Origin: Mesorhizobium sp. WSM3859
GTDB lineage: Bacteria > Pseudomonadota > Alphaproteobacteria > Rhizobiales > Rhizobiaceae
Direction: 5' to 3'
DNA length: 64,000 nucleotides
Assembly: GCF_002295065.1 (NCBI RefSeq)
Contig: NZ_NSGG01000011.1
Location: 163,467-227,466, forward strand
In this document: in pieces, positions 25,502 through 33,615 of the stretch
How the letters are laid out: every line of letters starts with the position of its first letter
How positions within the stretch are numbered: the stretch's first letter is position 1
The notes under the pieces: model-generated
Told to the model about the DNA's origin: nothing
Databases searched by the model: none
What the model saw: the letters and a program-made list of their open reading frames with translations, nothing else
Made by a program: the position numbers and the translations under genes

Positions 25502-26257
25502 TCAGACGGCCTTGTAGCGGATGGTGTCGAAGCGGGCCGTGAGCCCGTCATAGAGCAGCAGCCTGCCGATGAGCGGCTCTCCTATGCCGGTGATCAGCTT
25601 GATCGCCTCCATCGCCTCCAGCGCACCGATGACGCCCGTCAGCGCCCCGACGATGCCGGCAACGGCGCAGGACGGCACCAGCCCTTCGGGCGGGGCTTCC
25701 GGGAACAGGTCGCGATAGCTCGGATTGCGCCTGCCGTCGGCGCCAGTCTCGAACGGTTTCAGCACCGTCACCGAGCCGTCGAAACGGCCGACGGCGGCGG
25801 TCACCAGGGGTTTCTTCTCGCTGGCGCAGGCATCGGCGACCGCGTAGCGCGTCTCGAAATTGTCGGAGCCGTCGACAACGATATCGTAACGGGCGACGAG
25901 GGCAGGGGCGTTCTCCTCCGTCAGCCTCAGGCGGTGCGCTTCCACCGTGACGTTGGAGTTGATGCGCATGATCGCTGCGGCGGCGCTGTCGGTCTTGGCC
26001 AGGCCGATCGTGTCGCTGCCATGGATCACCTGCCGCTGCAGGTTGGACAGGGAAACCGTGTCGTCATCGACGATGCCGAGCGTGCCGACGCCGGCGGCGG
26101 CAAGATATTCGAGCACCGGAGCGCCGAGCCCGCCGGCGCCGATCACCAGCACCCGCGCCCGTTTCAGCTTCTGCTGGCCCGGCCCGCCGATCTCGGGCAG
26201 CACGATGTGCCGGGCATAGCGTTCGAGCTCTTCGTCGGTGAGGGCGGCATCGGTCAT
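25502..26257 (-). CDS. moeB: MoeB/ThiF-family adenylyltransferase
   Basis: MoeB-type E1-like enzymes adenylate the C-terminal glycine of ubiquitin-like sulfur carriers (MoaD or ThiS). The 251-aa protein has the ATP-binding GAGGLGAPVLEYLAAAGVG, the Arg/Asn segment LSNLQRQVIHG, the acidic DGSDNFETRY, and a conserved Cys in VPSCAVAGIVG. It lacks a rhodanese domain and the Cys-x2-Cys zinc sites are not evident in the places expected for E. coli MoeB. A molybdopterin role fits because the window encodes a molybdoenzyme, but ThiF-like use is possible. It is the first gene of the coupled set with GNAT and AcnX. Confidence 0.88.
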   Translation of the reverse strand: MTDAALTDEELERYARHIVLPEIGGPGQQKLKRARVLVIGAGGLGAPVLEYLAAAGVGTLGIVDDDTVSLSNLQRQVIHGSDTIGLAKTDSAAAAIMRINSNVTVEAHRLRLTEENAPALVARYDIVVDGSDNFETRYAVADACASEKKPLVTAAVGRFDGSVTVLKPFETGADGRRNPSYRDLFPEAPPEGLVPSCAVAGIVGALTGVIGALEAMEAIKLITGIGEPLIGRLLLYDGLTARFDTIRYKAV

Positions 26258-26391
26258 GGCTGGACTTTATCGCTGGCGCAGAGCCTTGTCAGTAAGCGCA
26301 AGGCAAAGCCTTGTGGTCCACATGACGAGGCAAAGGTTTGGCATGACGCAAGGCAAAGCCTCGTGGCGCAGTGCCGAAATAGCTTCACCGG
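26258..26391. repeat. Intergenic region with a short direct repeat
   Basis: The motif CGCAAGGCAAAGCC(T)TGTGG occurs as GCGCAAGGCAAAGCCTTGTG and again about 60 bp later as ACGCAAGGCAAAGCCTCGTG, with a partial copy (ACGAGGCAAAGG) between. The gap separates recF from moeB. Confidence 0.5.
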
Positions 26392-27552
26392 CTAGCCGGT
26401 CGGCTCGACGCTGCCATGATGGACCGTGAGGAACTGCGCCTGGCTGGCGAGGCTCGAAAACAGGGCGGCATCCGTGCCCGTCATGAAGGCCTGGCAGTTG
26501 AGCTCCTCGAGGATGGAGAACAGAGCCGCGCGCCGGCGTGCATCGAGATGCGCGGCGATCTCGTCCAGCAGCAGGATCGGCGTCAGGCCCGACATCTCGC
26601 CTGTCAGCCTGGCATGCGACAGCACGATGCCGACCAGCAGCGCCTTCTGCTCGCCGGTCGAGCAAAGTTCCGCCGGCATCGACTTGGGCCGGTGCCGCAC
26701 CACGAGGTCGGAGCGGTGCGGGCCGTCCAGCGTGCGGCCGGCGGCGCGGTCGCGCTCACGACCATTGGCAAGAGCGGCACGATACCGCTCCTCGATATCG
26801 ACCGCCGGTGCGCTGCCGAGCGCGCCCTCCAGGTCGCCCGCGAGGCTGATGTCGGCCTGCGGAAACGGGCCGCTGCCGGGCAATCTGGCGATCATGGCGG
26901 CAAGCAGCCGCACCAGCTCGGCCCGCGCCGCGGCGATCGCCACGCCGGTTTCGGCCATCTGCGTCTCGATCGCGTCGAACCAGGAGCTGTCCCGCGAGCC
27001 TTCGGTAAGCAAACGGTTACGTCCGCGCATGGCCTTCTCATAGTCTAGCGTGCGCTGGCCATGGCCTGGATCGATCGCCAGCACCAGCCGGTCGAGGAAG
27101 CGGCGGCGGTCCGCCGCCGGCCCGGGAAACAGCCCGTCCATCGCCGGCGTCAGCCAGACGACCCTAAGCCATTCCAGCATCTCCTCGGCCGACCGCGCCG
27201 GCGCGCCGTTGATCCGCACCTTCCTGCCGCCTTCGCCGGCGGCGTCGCCGCCGGAAATGCCGGTACCGATCTCGACCTGTCCTTCCGGTCCCTCGCTGCG
27301 CGCATGCAGGGCGAAGCCGCCATCGCCGCCTTCGCGCGCTACATCCGCATAAGGCGCGCGGCGCAGCCCCCTGCCAGGCGTCAGGAACGAGATCGCTTCC
27401 AGGAGATTGGTCTTGCCGGCGCCATTGTCGCCCGACAGCACCACCGCGCCGGGCGCAAGATCGAGCGAAAGCGCCGCATAGTTGCGGAAATTAGTAAGCG
27501 TTAACTTACTTATATAGCTTTGCTGCCGAAGCTGTTTCGCATCCGCGGTCAC
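26392..27552 (-). CDS. recF: DNA replication and repair protein RecF
   Basis: RecF is an SMC-like ATPase that helps load RecA at gaps. The 386-aa product has the Walker A GDNGAGKTNLLEAISFL (from residue 41), the ABC signature CSTGEQKALLVGIVLSHA and Walker B PILLLDEIAAHLD. The start is GTG 27552, upstream of the conserved LTLTNFRNY. recF follows dnaN, as in many bacteria, but the two are separated here by a three-copy tandem palindrome. Confidence 0.96.
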   Translation of the reverse strand: MTADAKQLRQQSYISKLTLTNFRNYAALSLDLAPGAVVLSGDNGAGKTNLLEAISFLTPGRGLRRAPYADVAREGGDGGFALHARSEGPEGQVEIGTGISGGDAAGEGGRKVRINGAPARSAEEMLEWLRVVWLTPAMDGLFPGPAADRRRFLDRLVLAIDPGHGQRTLDYEKAMRGRNRLLTEGSRDSSWFDAIETQMAETGVAIAAARAELVRLLAAMIARLPGSGPFPQADISLAGDLEGALGSAPAVDIEERYRAALANGRERDRAAGRTLDGPHRSDLVVRHRPKSMPAELCSTGEQKALLVGIVLSHARLTGEMSGLTPILLLDEIAAHLDARRRAALFSILEELNCQAFMTGTDAALFSSLASQAQFLTVHHGSVEPTG

Positions 27553-27575
27553 GGCGACACATCAGGCCCGCTGGA

Positions 27576-27733
27576 GCAATTCCAGGAAAAGTGCACGGCG
27601 GTTTTCCGTCCGGAATTGCGACAGACAAGAGCGCAATTCCAGGAAAAGTGCACGGCGGTTTTCCGTCCGGAATTGCGACAGACAAAAGCGCAATTCCAGG
27701 AAAAGTGCACGGCGGTATTCCGTCCGGAATTGC
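27576..27733. repeat. Three tandem copies of the GCAATTCC-family palindrome (57-bp period)
   Basis: Units at 27576-27619, 27633-27676 and 27690-27733 are 44 bp each. Each begins GCAATTCCAGGAAAAGTGCA and ends TTCCGTCCGGAATTGC, with one A/T change in the third. Spacers are 13 bp (GACAGACAAGAGC and GACAGACAAAAGC). The array fills the gap between dnaN and recF. The identity between units points to recent tandem duplication. Confidence 0.95.
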
Positions 27734-27746
27734 GTCGACAAGAGAC

Positions 27747-28865
27747 CTAGACCCGCATCGGCATCAGCACGTAGAGCGCGGTTTCGTCGGCCATGTCGTG
27801 GATCAGCGTCGGCGAGCCGGCATCCGCCAGCATGAACTTGGCCTCCGACCCGGTGAGCTGGGCCGCCACGTCGAGCAGGTATTTGGCGTTGAAGCCGATC
27901 TCGATCGGATCCGACGAATAGTCGGCCGCCAGTTCCTCGGTGGCGCTCCCCGAATCCGGATTGTTGACCGCGAGCGTGAGCTGGCCGTCATTGATCGACA
28001 GCTTCACGGCCCGGCCGCGTTCCGAGGAAATGGTCGAAACGCGGTCCACCGCGGCTGCGAAGCTCTGGCGGTCGATGATCAGCTTCTTGTCGTTTCCGGT
28101 CGGGATGACGCGCTGATAATCGGGGAAGGTGCCGTCGATCAGCTTCGACGTCAAAACGACGCTGCCGATGGTGAAGCGGATCTTTGTGTCCGACAGTTCC
28201 GTGGTCACCGCGACATCGGGGTCGTCCACCAGCTTCTGCAGCTCGCTCACTGTCTTGCGCGGAATAATGATGCCCGGCATGCCTTCCGAACCGGCCGGCG
28301 CGTCGATCTCGGCGCGCGCCAGGCGGTGTCCGTCGGTGGCGACCGAGCGCAGCTTCAGCTTGCCGCCGACCTCAACGGCGTGCAGGTAGATACCGTTGAG
28401 GTAGTAGCGCGTTTCCTCTGTCGAGATGGCGAACTGGGTCTTGTCGATTAGCCCCTTCAGCGCCGCCGATTCCAGCCGGAAGATATGCGAGAACGAGCCG
28501 GCAGAAAGCTCCGGGAAGTCGGATTGCGGCAGGCACTGCAGGCGGAAGCTCGAACGTCCCGAGGTGACGGTCATCGCGTTGCCGTCCTCGTCCGTCTTCA
28601 GCATCACCTCTGCGCCATCGGAAAGCTTGCGCACGATGTCGTAGAGCAGATGCGCCGGCACCGTCGTCGCGCCGCCACGCTCGACCTTGGCTGGTGTCGC
28701 CTCCGTCACCTCGAGGTCGAGGTCGGTCGCCTTCATCTCGAGGCTCGCGCCCTCGGCGCTGAGCAGCACGTTGGAGAGGATCGGGATGGTGTTGCGCCGC
28801 TCGACCACGCGGTGGACGTGGTTGAGGGACTTCAGGAGATTTGACCGTTCCAGGATAACACGCAT
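27747..28865 (-). CDS. dnaN: DNA polymerase III beta subunit (sliding clamp)
   Basis: The clamp encircles DNA and tethers polymerase III. The 372-aa product has the usual length and starts MRVILERSNLLKSLNHVHRV, followed by VVERRNTIPILSNVLL. The three-fold clamp repeats end with LYVLMPMRV. ATG 28865 fits the family; the open frame upstream to 28991 adds 42 residues unlike DnaN. It lies downstream of dnaA on the same strand, about 200 bp away, and upstream of recF. Confidence 0.97.
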   Translation of the reverse strand: MRVILERSNLLKSLNHVHRVVERRNTIPILSNVLLSAEGASLEMKATDLDLEVTEATPAKVERGGATTVPAHLLYDIVRKLSDGAEVMLKTDEDGNAMTVTSGRSSFRLQCLPQSDFPELSAGSFSHIFRLESAALKGLIDKTQFAISTEETRYYLNGIYLHAVEVGGKLKLRSVATDGHRLARAEIDAPAGSEGMPGIIIPRKTVSELQKLVDDPDVAVTTELSDTKIRFTIGSVVLTSKLIDGTFPDYQRVIPTGNDKKLIIDRQSFAAAVDRVSTISSERGRAVKLSINDGQLTLAVNNPDSGSATEELAADYSSDPIEIGFNAKYLLDVAAQLTGSEAKFMLADAGSPTLIHDMADETALYVLMPMRV

Positions 28866-29065
28866 GACGAACAGGCTCGCTTCAATGAATGAACGGGTCA
28901 CCGTCAGGCGGCATCCCGCGAAAGCCCTGAAAGGCTTCCAGAATCTCAGTAAGCTGACAGTAAAAAGCCTGCGAAGGCAAGCCCGCGGCACCGGTTCCGG
29001 CCGGTTGCGCGGGCTTTCTGGGGATAAAGCCGGCGATGCGGGTCGCCGGCCATTTTCGCATTGCC

Positions 29066-30613
29066 TCAGGCCTGGTCGTTGATCAGCCTTCTGAGCAGTT
29101 CGAGCTCCTGCGCCAGCGTGTTGTCGCCGCCCGAGAGATCCTCGATCTTGCGCACGGCATGCAGCACGGTCGTGTGGTCGCGGCCGCCGAAACGCCGCCC
29201 GATCTCCGGCAGCGAGCGCGGCGTCATCACTTTCGACAGGTACATGGCCACCTGCCGCGGCTTGACGATGGTGCGCGTGCGCCGGTTGGACAGAAGCTCC
29301 GTCTTCGACACGTTGTAGTGGCGCGCCACGATGCGCTGGATGTCCTCGATGCGCACCCGCTTCGGCTCGCCCGAGCGATAGATGTGGCCGAGGATCTCGT
29401 CGATGCGGTCGATCGTGATCTGCGGCTCGAAGGACTGGCGAAACAGAAGCTGGTTGAAGGCGCCTTCAAGCTCGCGCCCGCTGCCGGTGACGGTACGGGC
29501 GACATGCTCCAGGATCTCGTCCGAGATGTCGAGCGAGGTGTCATCGGTCTTGGCGGTGCCGCGGCGCAGCTTCAGCATGCCGAGCCGCATGGCGAAATCC
29601 GGCGCCGACATTTCCAGCGCCACGCCGCCATTGAGGCGCGAACGCACGCGCGGCTCCAGCGATTCCAGTTCCGACGGCGGCCGGTCGGCCGCCACCACCA
29701 CCTGCTTGGCGCTGTCGAGCAGCATGTTGATGAGGTGGCAGAATTCGTGCTGGATCGACTTGCCCTGCAAGAACTGCATGTCGTCGATGATCAGCAGATC
29801 GATGTCGCGAAGCTGCTCTTTCAGCGTCAGCGCGTTGTTGTCGCGGATCGCGGTGGCGAAGCGCCACATGAAATACTCCGCCGTCAGATAGACGACGCGC
29901 GATTTCGGATTGTGCCGAAGCGATTCCGCCGCGATCGCCTGCAAGAGGTGCGTCTTGCCGAGTCCGACGGTGGCATGCAGGAAAAGCGGGTTGAAACGCA
30001 CCGCGCTCGACTGCGATTCCGCCACGGCTCTCGCCGCCGCGAAGGCCACCCTGTTGGACGGTCCCTCGATGAAGGAGGCGAATGTGTAGCGCGGGTCGAG
30101 CGGCGACCCCAGAACATTGTGGCGGAACTCCGGTTCCACGGGTGCGCCCTGGCGGGGCGCCGGTGCCCGTTGTTCCACGCGTCCGGCGCTCGCGGTGCCG
30201 TTGGCGAGCGCGGTGTGCGTCTGCCTGGTCATCTTGCGGGCCGGCACGATTTCCGGCTCGACATGGTTGCGCCCCTGGCGCGTCGCGGTGCGCACGACGA
30301 TCTCGATCTTGAGGACGTCGGGATCCTCATGCCGCCACAGCTCCGCGATAAGCTCAAGATAGTGGCCGTTGATCCATGACCGCAGGAAGGCGGTCGGCAC
30401 CGAGATGCGGACAATGCCGCGGGAGGCCTCGGCGACCTTCATGCGACCAAACCAACTCGAATAGACCTCGGCCCCGAGACGCGCCTTCAGCTGGGTCTTG
30501 ACCCGCTCGAACCTCTGTTCCGCGTCGTTGGATGCCGCCACGTCGTCCCCTCCGACAAAAGTTGCTGAAAATGGGAGCTCGCCCGCTATTTCCCTCTCGA
30601 TGCCGCCCTGCAT
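29066..30613 (-). CDS. dnaA: Chromosomal replication initiator DnaA
   Basis: DnaA opens oriC and loads the helicase. The 515-aa product has the N-terminal domain I (YSSWFGRMKVAEA), a variable linker, the AAA+ core with Walker A GLGKTHLLQAI (about 216) and Walker B LLIIDDMQFLQGK, and the domain IV signature GGRDHTTVLHAVRKIEDL. ATG 30613 (MQGGIEREIAGELPF) is preceded by AAGGA at 9 nt; a 71-residue upstream extension is open but Arg-rich and unlikely. The 780-bp region upstream carries two DnaA-box-like sites, consistent with autoregulation. Confidence 0.97.
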   Translation of the reverse strand: MQGGIEREIAGELPFSATFVGGDDVAASNDAEQRFERVKTQLKARLGAEVYSSWFGRMKVAEASRGIVRISVPTAFLRSWINGHYLELIAELWRHEDPDVLKIEIVVRTATRQGRNHVEPEIVPARKMTRQTHTALANGTASAGRVEQRAPAPRQGAPVEPEFRHNVLGSPLDPRYTFASFIEGPSNRVAFAAARAVAESQSSAVRFNPLFLHATVGLGKTHLLQAIAAESLRHNPKSRVVYLTAEYFMWRFATAIRDNNALTLKEQLRDIDLLIIDDMQFLQGKSIQHEFCHLINMLLDSAKQVVVAADRPPSELESLEPRVRSRLNGGVALEMSAPDFAMRLGMLKLRRGTAKTDDTSLDISDEILEHVARTVTGSGRELEGAFNQLLFRQSFEPQITIDRIDEILGHIYRSGEPKRVRIEDIQRIVARHYNVSKTELLSNRRTRTIVKPRQVAMYLSKVMTPRSLPEIGRRFGGRDHTTVLHAVRKIEDLSGGDNTLAQELELLRRLINDQA

Positions 30614-30994
30614 GATCAAAGTTCCTTGTCTTCTCGTACCCTTTTCCCGCCGGGGATGCGCCTCCTGCATCCTTGGTCCGGCGACCTCATTCGCTGCGCT
30701 GCCGATGCCGCCGCCGGCAAACGGTCGTCGCAACTCGCGCAAAGGACCAGCCGCCGGCTCCGCGCGCCGGCTTTCGACAAAGACAAGGCAATACGCCACC
30801 CTCCGGCGAAAACGCCGGCGAGACATCGACCGCCAATGTACAATTACGCCAGTCCCCTACCGCACCGAAGAGACAAACCAAGCCACGCGCGGAATTGCTC
30901 CACGTCATGAATTCTGCCATTTTGTGCTGGCCGATTCAGGCTGGGTCAGGGGCTAGAGCCCGTCCCTTCGATGGATGGACATTACCGAAATCGC

Positions 30995-31003
30995 TGTGGA
31001 TAG
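30995..31003 (-). promoter_or_regulatory. DnaA-box-like site 1
   Basis: TGTGGATAG matches 8 of 9 bases of the reverse complement of TTATCCACA, about 380 bp upstream of the dnaA start. Confidence 0.45.
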
Positions 31004-31211
31004 GGCAAGGCCACATCTAACGGTTTTTTAACGAATCTGGTTACCGGAAGGGGCTTGAATTCGGGTGCCGCCACGACACGTTTTGACAAAGCCATTGTGA
31101 TTCAAACCCTTTTCCGGCGAATATGAAAAAGGCCGCCCGAAACGAAATATTCTGAAATAATTCTCTTGACAGCTACTTCTCCCCCGCCGTCCGACCGCGC
31201 GTTGAATAAGC

Positions 31212-31220
31212 TGTGGATGA
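31212..31220 (-). promoter_or_regulatory. DnaA-box-like site 2
   Basis: TGTGGATGA matches 8 of 9 bases of the reverse complement of TTATCCACA, about 600 bp upstream of the dnaA start. Confidence 0.4.
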
Positions 31221-31396
31221 CCGCGTGTAAGCCTTTGAAAAAAATGCAGAATTTCTGACAGGGGAATTTGGGCAGCTGCCGCAGCGGAGGCGCGCAGATA
31301 TAAGCGGCACTGTATATGCCGGCAAAACATTACCGGCATTTGAATCGCCTCACAAGTGCAGCTTCCGGGCAAACTTTTTAAGTACTTGCCGGCAAA

Positions 31397-31425
31397 CGAA
31401 AAAACCCGGCCTGTACGGCCGGGTT
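31397..31425 (-). terminator. Rho-independent terminator of rpsT
   Basis: On the minus strand AACCCGGCC, loop GTACA and GGCCGGGTT are followed by a T-run (the A-run 31399-31404 on plus). It starts about 30 nt after the rpsT stop. Confidence 0.85.
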
Positions 31426-31455
31426 CAATATCGACGGAGTGAAAGAGGGAGTCGG

Positions 31456-31722
31456 TCAGGCCGACAGCGTCTTGACCCGCTGGGCCAGCCGCGAAACCTT
31501 GCGGGAAGCCGTGTTCTTGTGGACGACGCCCTTGGTGGCGGCGCGCATCAATTCCGGTTCGGCAGCCTTGAAGGCTTCCACCGCAGCGGCCTTGTCGCCG
31601 GCGGCCAGCGCCTCTTCGACCTTGCGGACATAGCTGCGGACGCGCGAGCGGCGGTTCTTGTTGACCGCAGCGCGGCGGGCGATCTTGCGCGTAGCCTTTT
31701 TGGCCGAGGAAGTATTGGCCAT
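31456..31722 (-). CDS. rpsT: 30S ribosomal protein S20
   Basis: S20 binds the 5' domain of 16S rRNA early in assembly. The 88-aa basic protein has the family pattern MANTSSAKKATRKIARRAAV and KKGVVHKNTASRKVSRL-like C-terminus (KGVVHKNTASRKVSRLAQRV). ATG 31722 follows AGAAGAGAGGCATC. It is monocistronic, ends at a strong terminator, and lies upstream of dnaA as in other Rhizobiales. Confidence 0.96.
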   Translation of the reverse strand: MANTSSAKKATRKIARRAAVNKNRRSRVRSYVRKVEEALAAGDKAAAVEAFKAAEPELMRAATKGVVHKNTASRKVSRLAQRVKTLSA

Positions 31723-31909
31723 GATGCCTCTCTTCTGATCTGGTGAACGCCAGCGATGTCGCAGGGCGCAAAAAACAAACGGGCAGCCACGGGCCGCCTC
31801 GGTTGGTGCGGCTTATAGTTCAGCTTTTCCGACGCGTCAACGCCGCTTTGCGGTCTTTTTGGGCCTCGATGTCGTGTCCCGCAAAATCGCGGCCACTTGG
31901 CCCACGCGC

Positions 31910-32683
31910 CTAGCGGTTGGTGAAATTCGGCTTCCGCTTTTCGACGAAGGCGGCCATGCCTTCTTTCTGGTCGTCGAGCGCAAACAGCGAATGGAACAGC
32001 CGGCGCTCGAAGCGTAGCCCTTCGGCGAGCGTCGTCTCGTAGGCGCGGTTGACGGCTTCCTTGGTCATCATGACCGACGGCAGCGAGAACTCGGCGATCT
32101 TCGCCGCTGCCTTCAGCGCCTCGTCGAGCAGTTCGGCGACCGGGACCACCCGCGACACCAGTCCGCAGCGCTCGGCCTCGGCCGCGTCCATCATCCGGCC
32201 GGTCAGGCACATGTCCATCGCCTTGGACTTGCCGACGAATCGGGTCAGCCGCTGCGAGCCGCCCATGCCCGGCATGACGCCGAGCGTGATTTCGGGCTGG
32301 CCGAACTTGGCATTGTCGCCGGCGATGATGAAGTCGCACATCATGGCCAGTTCGCAGCCGCCGCCGAGCGCATAGCCCGCGACCGCCGCGACGATGGGCT
32401 TGCGCATGCGCGTGAATTCCTCCCAGCCGACGAAGAAATCCTGCGTGTAGGCGTCGGCGAAGGAGATCGCCTGCATTTCCTTGATGTCGGCGCCGGCGGC
32501 GAACGCCTTTTCCGAGCCGGTGAGCACCATCGCGCCGATCCCCGCATCGGCGTTGAACGCACCCGCCGCCGCCACCACCTCCGCAAGGACCTGCGAATTC
32601 AGCGCATTGAGCGCCTTGGGCCGGTTCAGCGTGATCAGCCCGACCTTGCCGCGTGTCTCTGCGAGAATGGTTTCATAGGTCAT
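31910..32683 (-). CDS. Enoyl-CoA hydratase
   Basis: The 257-aa crotonase-family protein should hydrate 2-enoyl-CoA in beta-oxidation. It has the oxyanion-hole and active-site segments AFAAGADIKEM, GYALGGGCELAMMCD with Glu111, and GQPEITLGVMPGMGGSQRLT with Glu131; both catalytic glutamates of true hydratases are present. The C-terminus KRKPNFTNR is typical. ATG 32683 follows GAGGAG. It is close to rat mitochondrial-type short-chain hydratases in pattern, but chain-length preference cannot be read. It lies between mutM and rpsT. Confidence 0.93.
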   Translation of the reverse strand: MTYETILAETRGKVGLITLNRPKALNALNSQVLAEVVAAAGAFNADAGIGAMVLTGSEKAFAAGADIKEMQAISFADAYTQDFFVGWEEFTRMRKPIVAAVAGYALGGGCELAMMCDFIIAGDNAKFGQPEITLGVMPGMGGSQRLTRFVGKSKAMDMCLTGRMMDAAEAERCGLVSRVVPVAELLDEALKAAAKIAEFSLPSVMMTKEAVNRAYETTLAEGLRFERRLFHSLFALDDQKEGMAAFVEKRKPNFTNR

Positions 32684-32724
32684 GGCGTACGTCTCCTCGC
32701 TTCTCTTGGAGAGACCGGTCTAGC

Positions 32725-33615
32725 TCACCGCTGACAGGTGCGGCAATAGAAGGTAGAGCGGCCGCTCTGCACGATGCGCTCGATATGGCCGCGGCAGCCC
32801 GGTTTCGGACATGGCTCTCCCTCGCGATCATAGACCGCGAAGGAATGCTGGAAATAGCCGAGCGATCCATCGGCCTGCACATAGTCACGCAGCGAGGAGC
32901 CTCCGGCGGCGATCGCATCGGCGATGACCGAGCGGATCGCCTCCGCGAGGCGCCCGCTTTGCTCTTTCGCCCTCTTGGCCGACCCGGCAATGGTACCGGC
33001 TTCGCGCAGCGGCGACAGGCCGGCCCGCCACAAGGCCTCCGCCACATATATATTGCCAAGCCCGGCGATCAGCCGCTGGTCGAGCAGCGCCGCCTTGAGC
33101 GGTGATCTGCGATCCTTGAGCAGTGAGGCGAGCAGGGGGCCGTCAAGCGCGTTGCCGGTCGGCTCGACGCCGAGTCCGGCCAGCATCGGATGCGTGTCCG
33201 GCGCGCCTTCGGCAAACAGCATGAAGCCGAAGCGGCGCGGGTCGTTGAAGATGACGCTGGATCGCATGCCCTTCGGCGAGACGACGTCGAACACGACATG
33301 ATCGTGCGCCGCACTTTTCGACCGCTCGTGATGGAAGGCGCCGGGGACGCCGCTGCTCCCAGTGGTTTCGACCCGGATTGATCCTGACATGCCGAGGTGG
33401 CAGATCAGCACCGGACCATCCTCGATATGCATCGTCAGATATTTGGCGCGCCGGCCAAGCGCCGTCACGGTCTTGCCGGTGAGCCGCTCCGAAAAGCGTT
33501 CGGGAAAAGGAAAGCGAAGGTCGGGCCTGCGCGCTTCGACCTTGACGAGCCGCGCCCCCTCCAGGACCGGCTGCAGTCCGCGCCGGACGGTCTCGACTTC
33601 GGGCAGCTCAGGCAT
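32725..33615 (-). CDS. mutM: Formamidopyrimidine-DNA glycosylase
   Basis: MutM (Fpg) removes 8-oxoguanine and ring-opened purines. The 296-aa protein has the catalytic N-terminal Pro2 and Glu3 (MPELPEVETVRRGL), the H2TH region (DQRLIAGLGNIYVAEALWRA), and a C-terminal zinc finger with four cysteines (CPKPGC and YCRTC). The N-terminus is intact. The start overlaps the deoB stop by 8 nt, so the two are co-translated. Confidence 0.97.
   Translation of the reverse strand: MPELPEVETVRRGLQPVLEGARLVKVEARRPDLRFPFPERFSERLTGKTVTALGRRAKYLTMHIEDGPVLICHLGMSGSIRVETTGSSGVPGAFHHERSKSAAHDHVVFDVVSPKGMRSSVIFNDPRRFGFMLFAEGAPDTHPMLAGLGVEPTGNALDGPLLASLLKDRRSPLKAALLDQRLIAGLGNIYVAEALWRAGLSPLREAGTIAGSAKRAKEQSGRLAEAIRSVIADAIAAGGSSLRDYVQADGSLGYFQHSFAVYDREGEPCPKPGCRGHIERIVQSGRSTFYCRTCQR

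Larger units (their letters stand above)
30614..31396 (-). promoter_or_regulatory. Long regulatory region upstream of dnaA
   Basis: This stretch between rpsT and dnaA has no convincing gene and becomes less GC-rich from about 31020. It holds two near-consensus DnaA boxes (30995-31003 and 31212-31220), four GANTC sites (30933, 31033, 31099, 31342) that are targets of CcrM-type methylation, and a 7-bp inverted repeat ATGCCGG/CCGGCAT (31316-31339). It most likely contains the dnaA promoter. Whether it is also an origin is not shown; in studied rhizobia oriC is near hemE. Confidence 0.55.

Noticed and set aside
27576..27733. Possible CRISPR array
   Set aside because: The repeats are long palindromes and the 13-bp spacers are nearly identical, unlike CRISPR; no cas genes are nearby.
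27520..27750. 76-aa frame with a repeated FQEKCTAVFRPELRQ peptide
   Set aside because: It is the translation of the three tandem DNA palindromes. The repeat period of 57 bp is a multiple of 3 by chance, and there is no ribosome site.
30614..31396. Chromosomal origin oriC
   Set aside because: Only two imperfect DnaA boxes and no clear unwinding element; rhizobial origins studied are near hemE. Kept only as the dnaA regulatory region.
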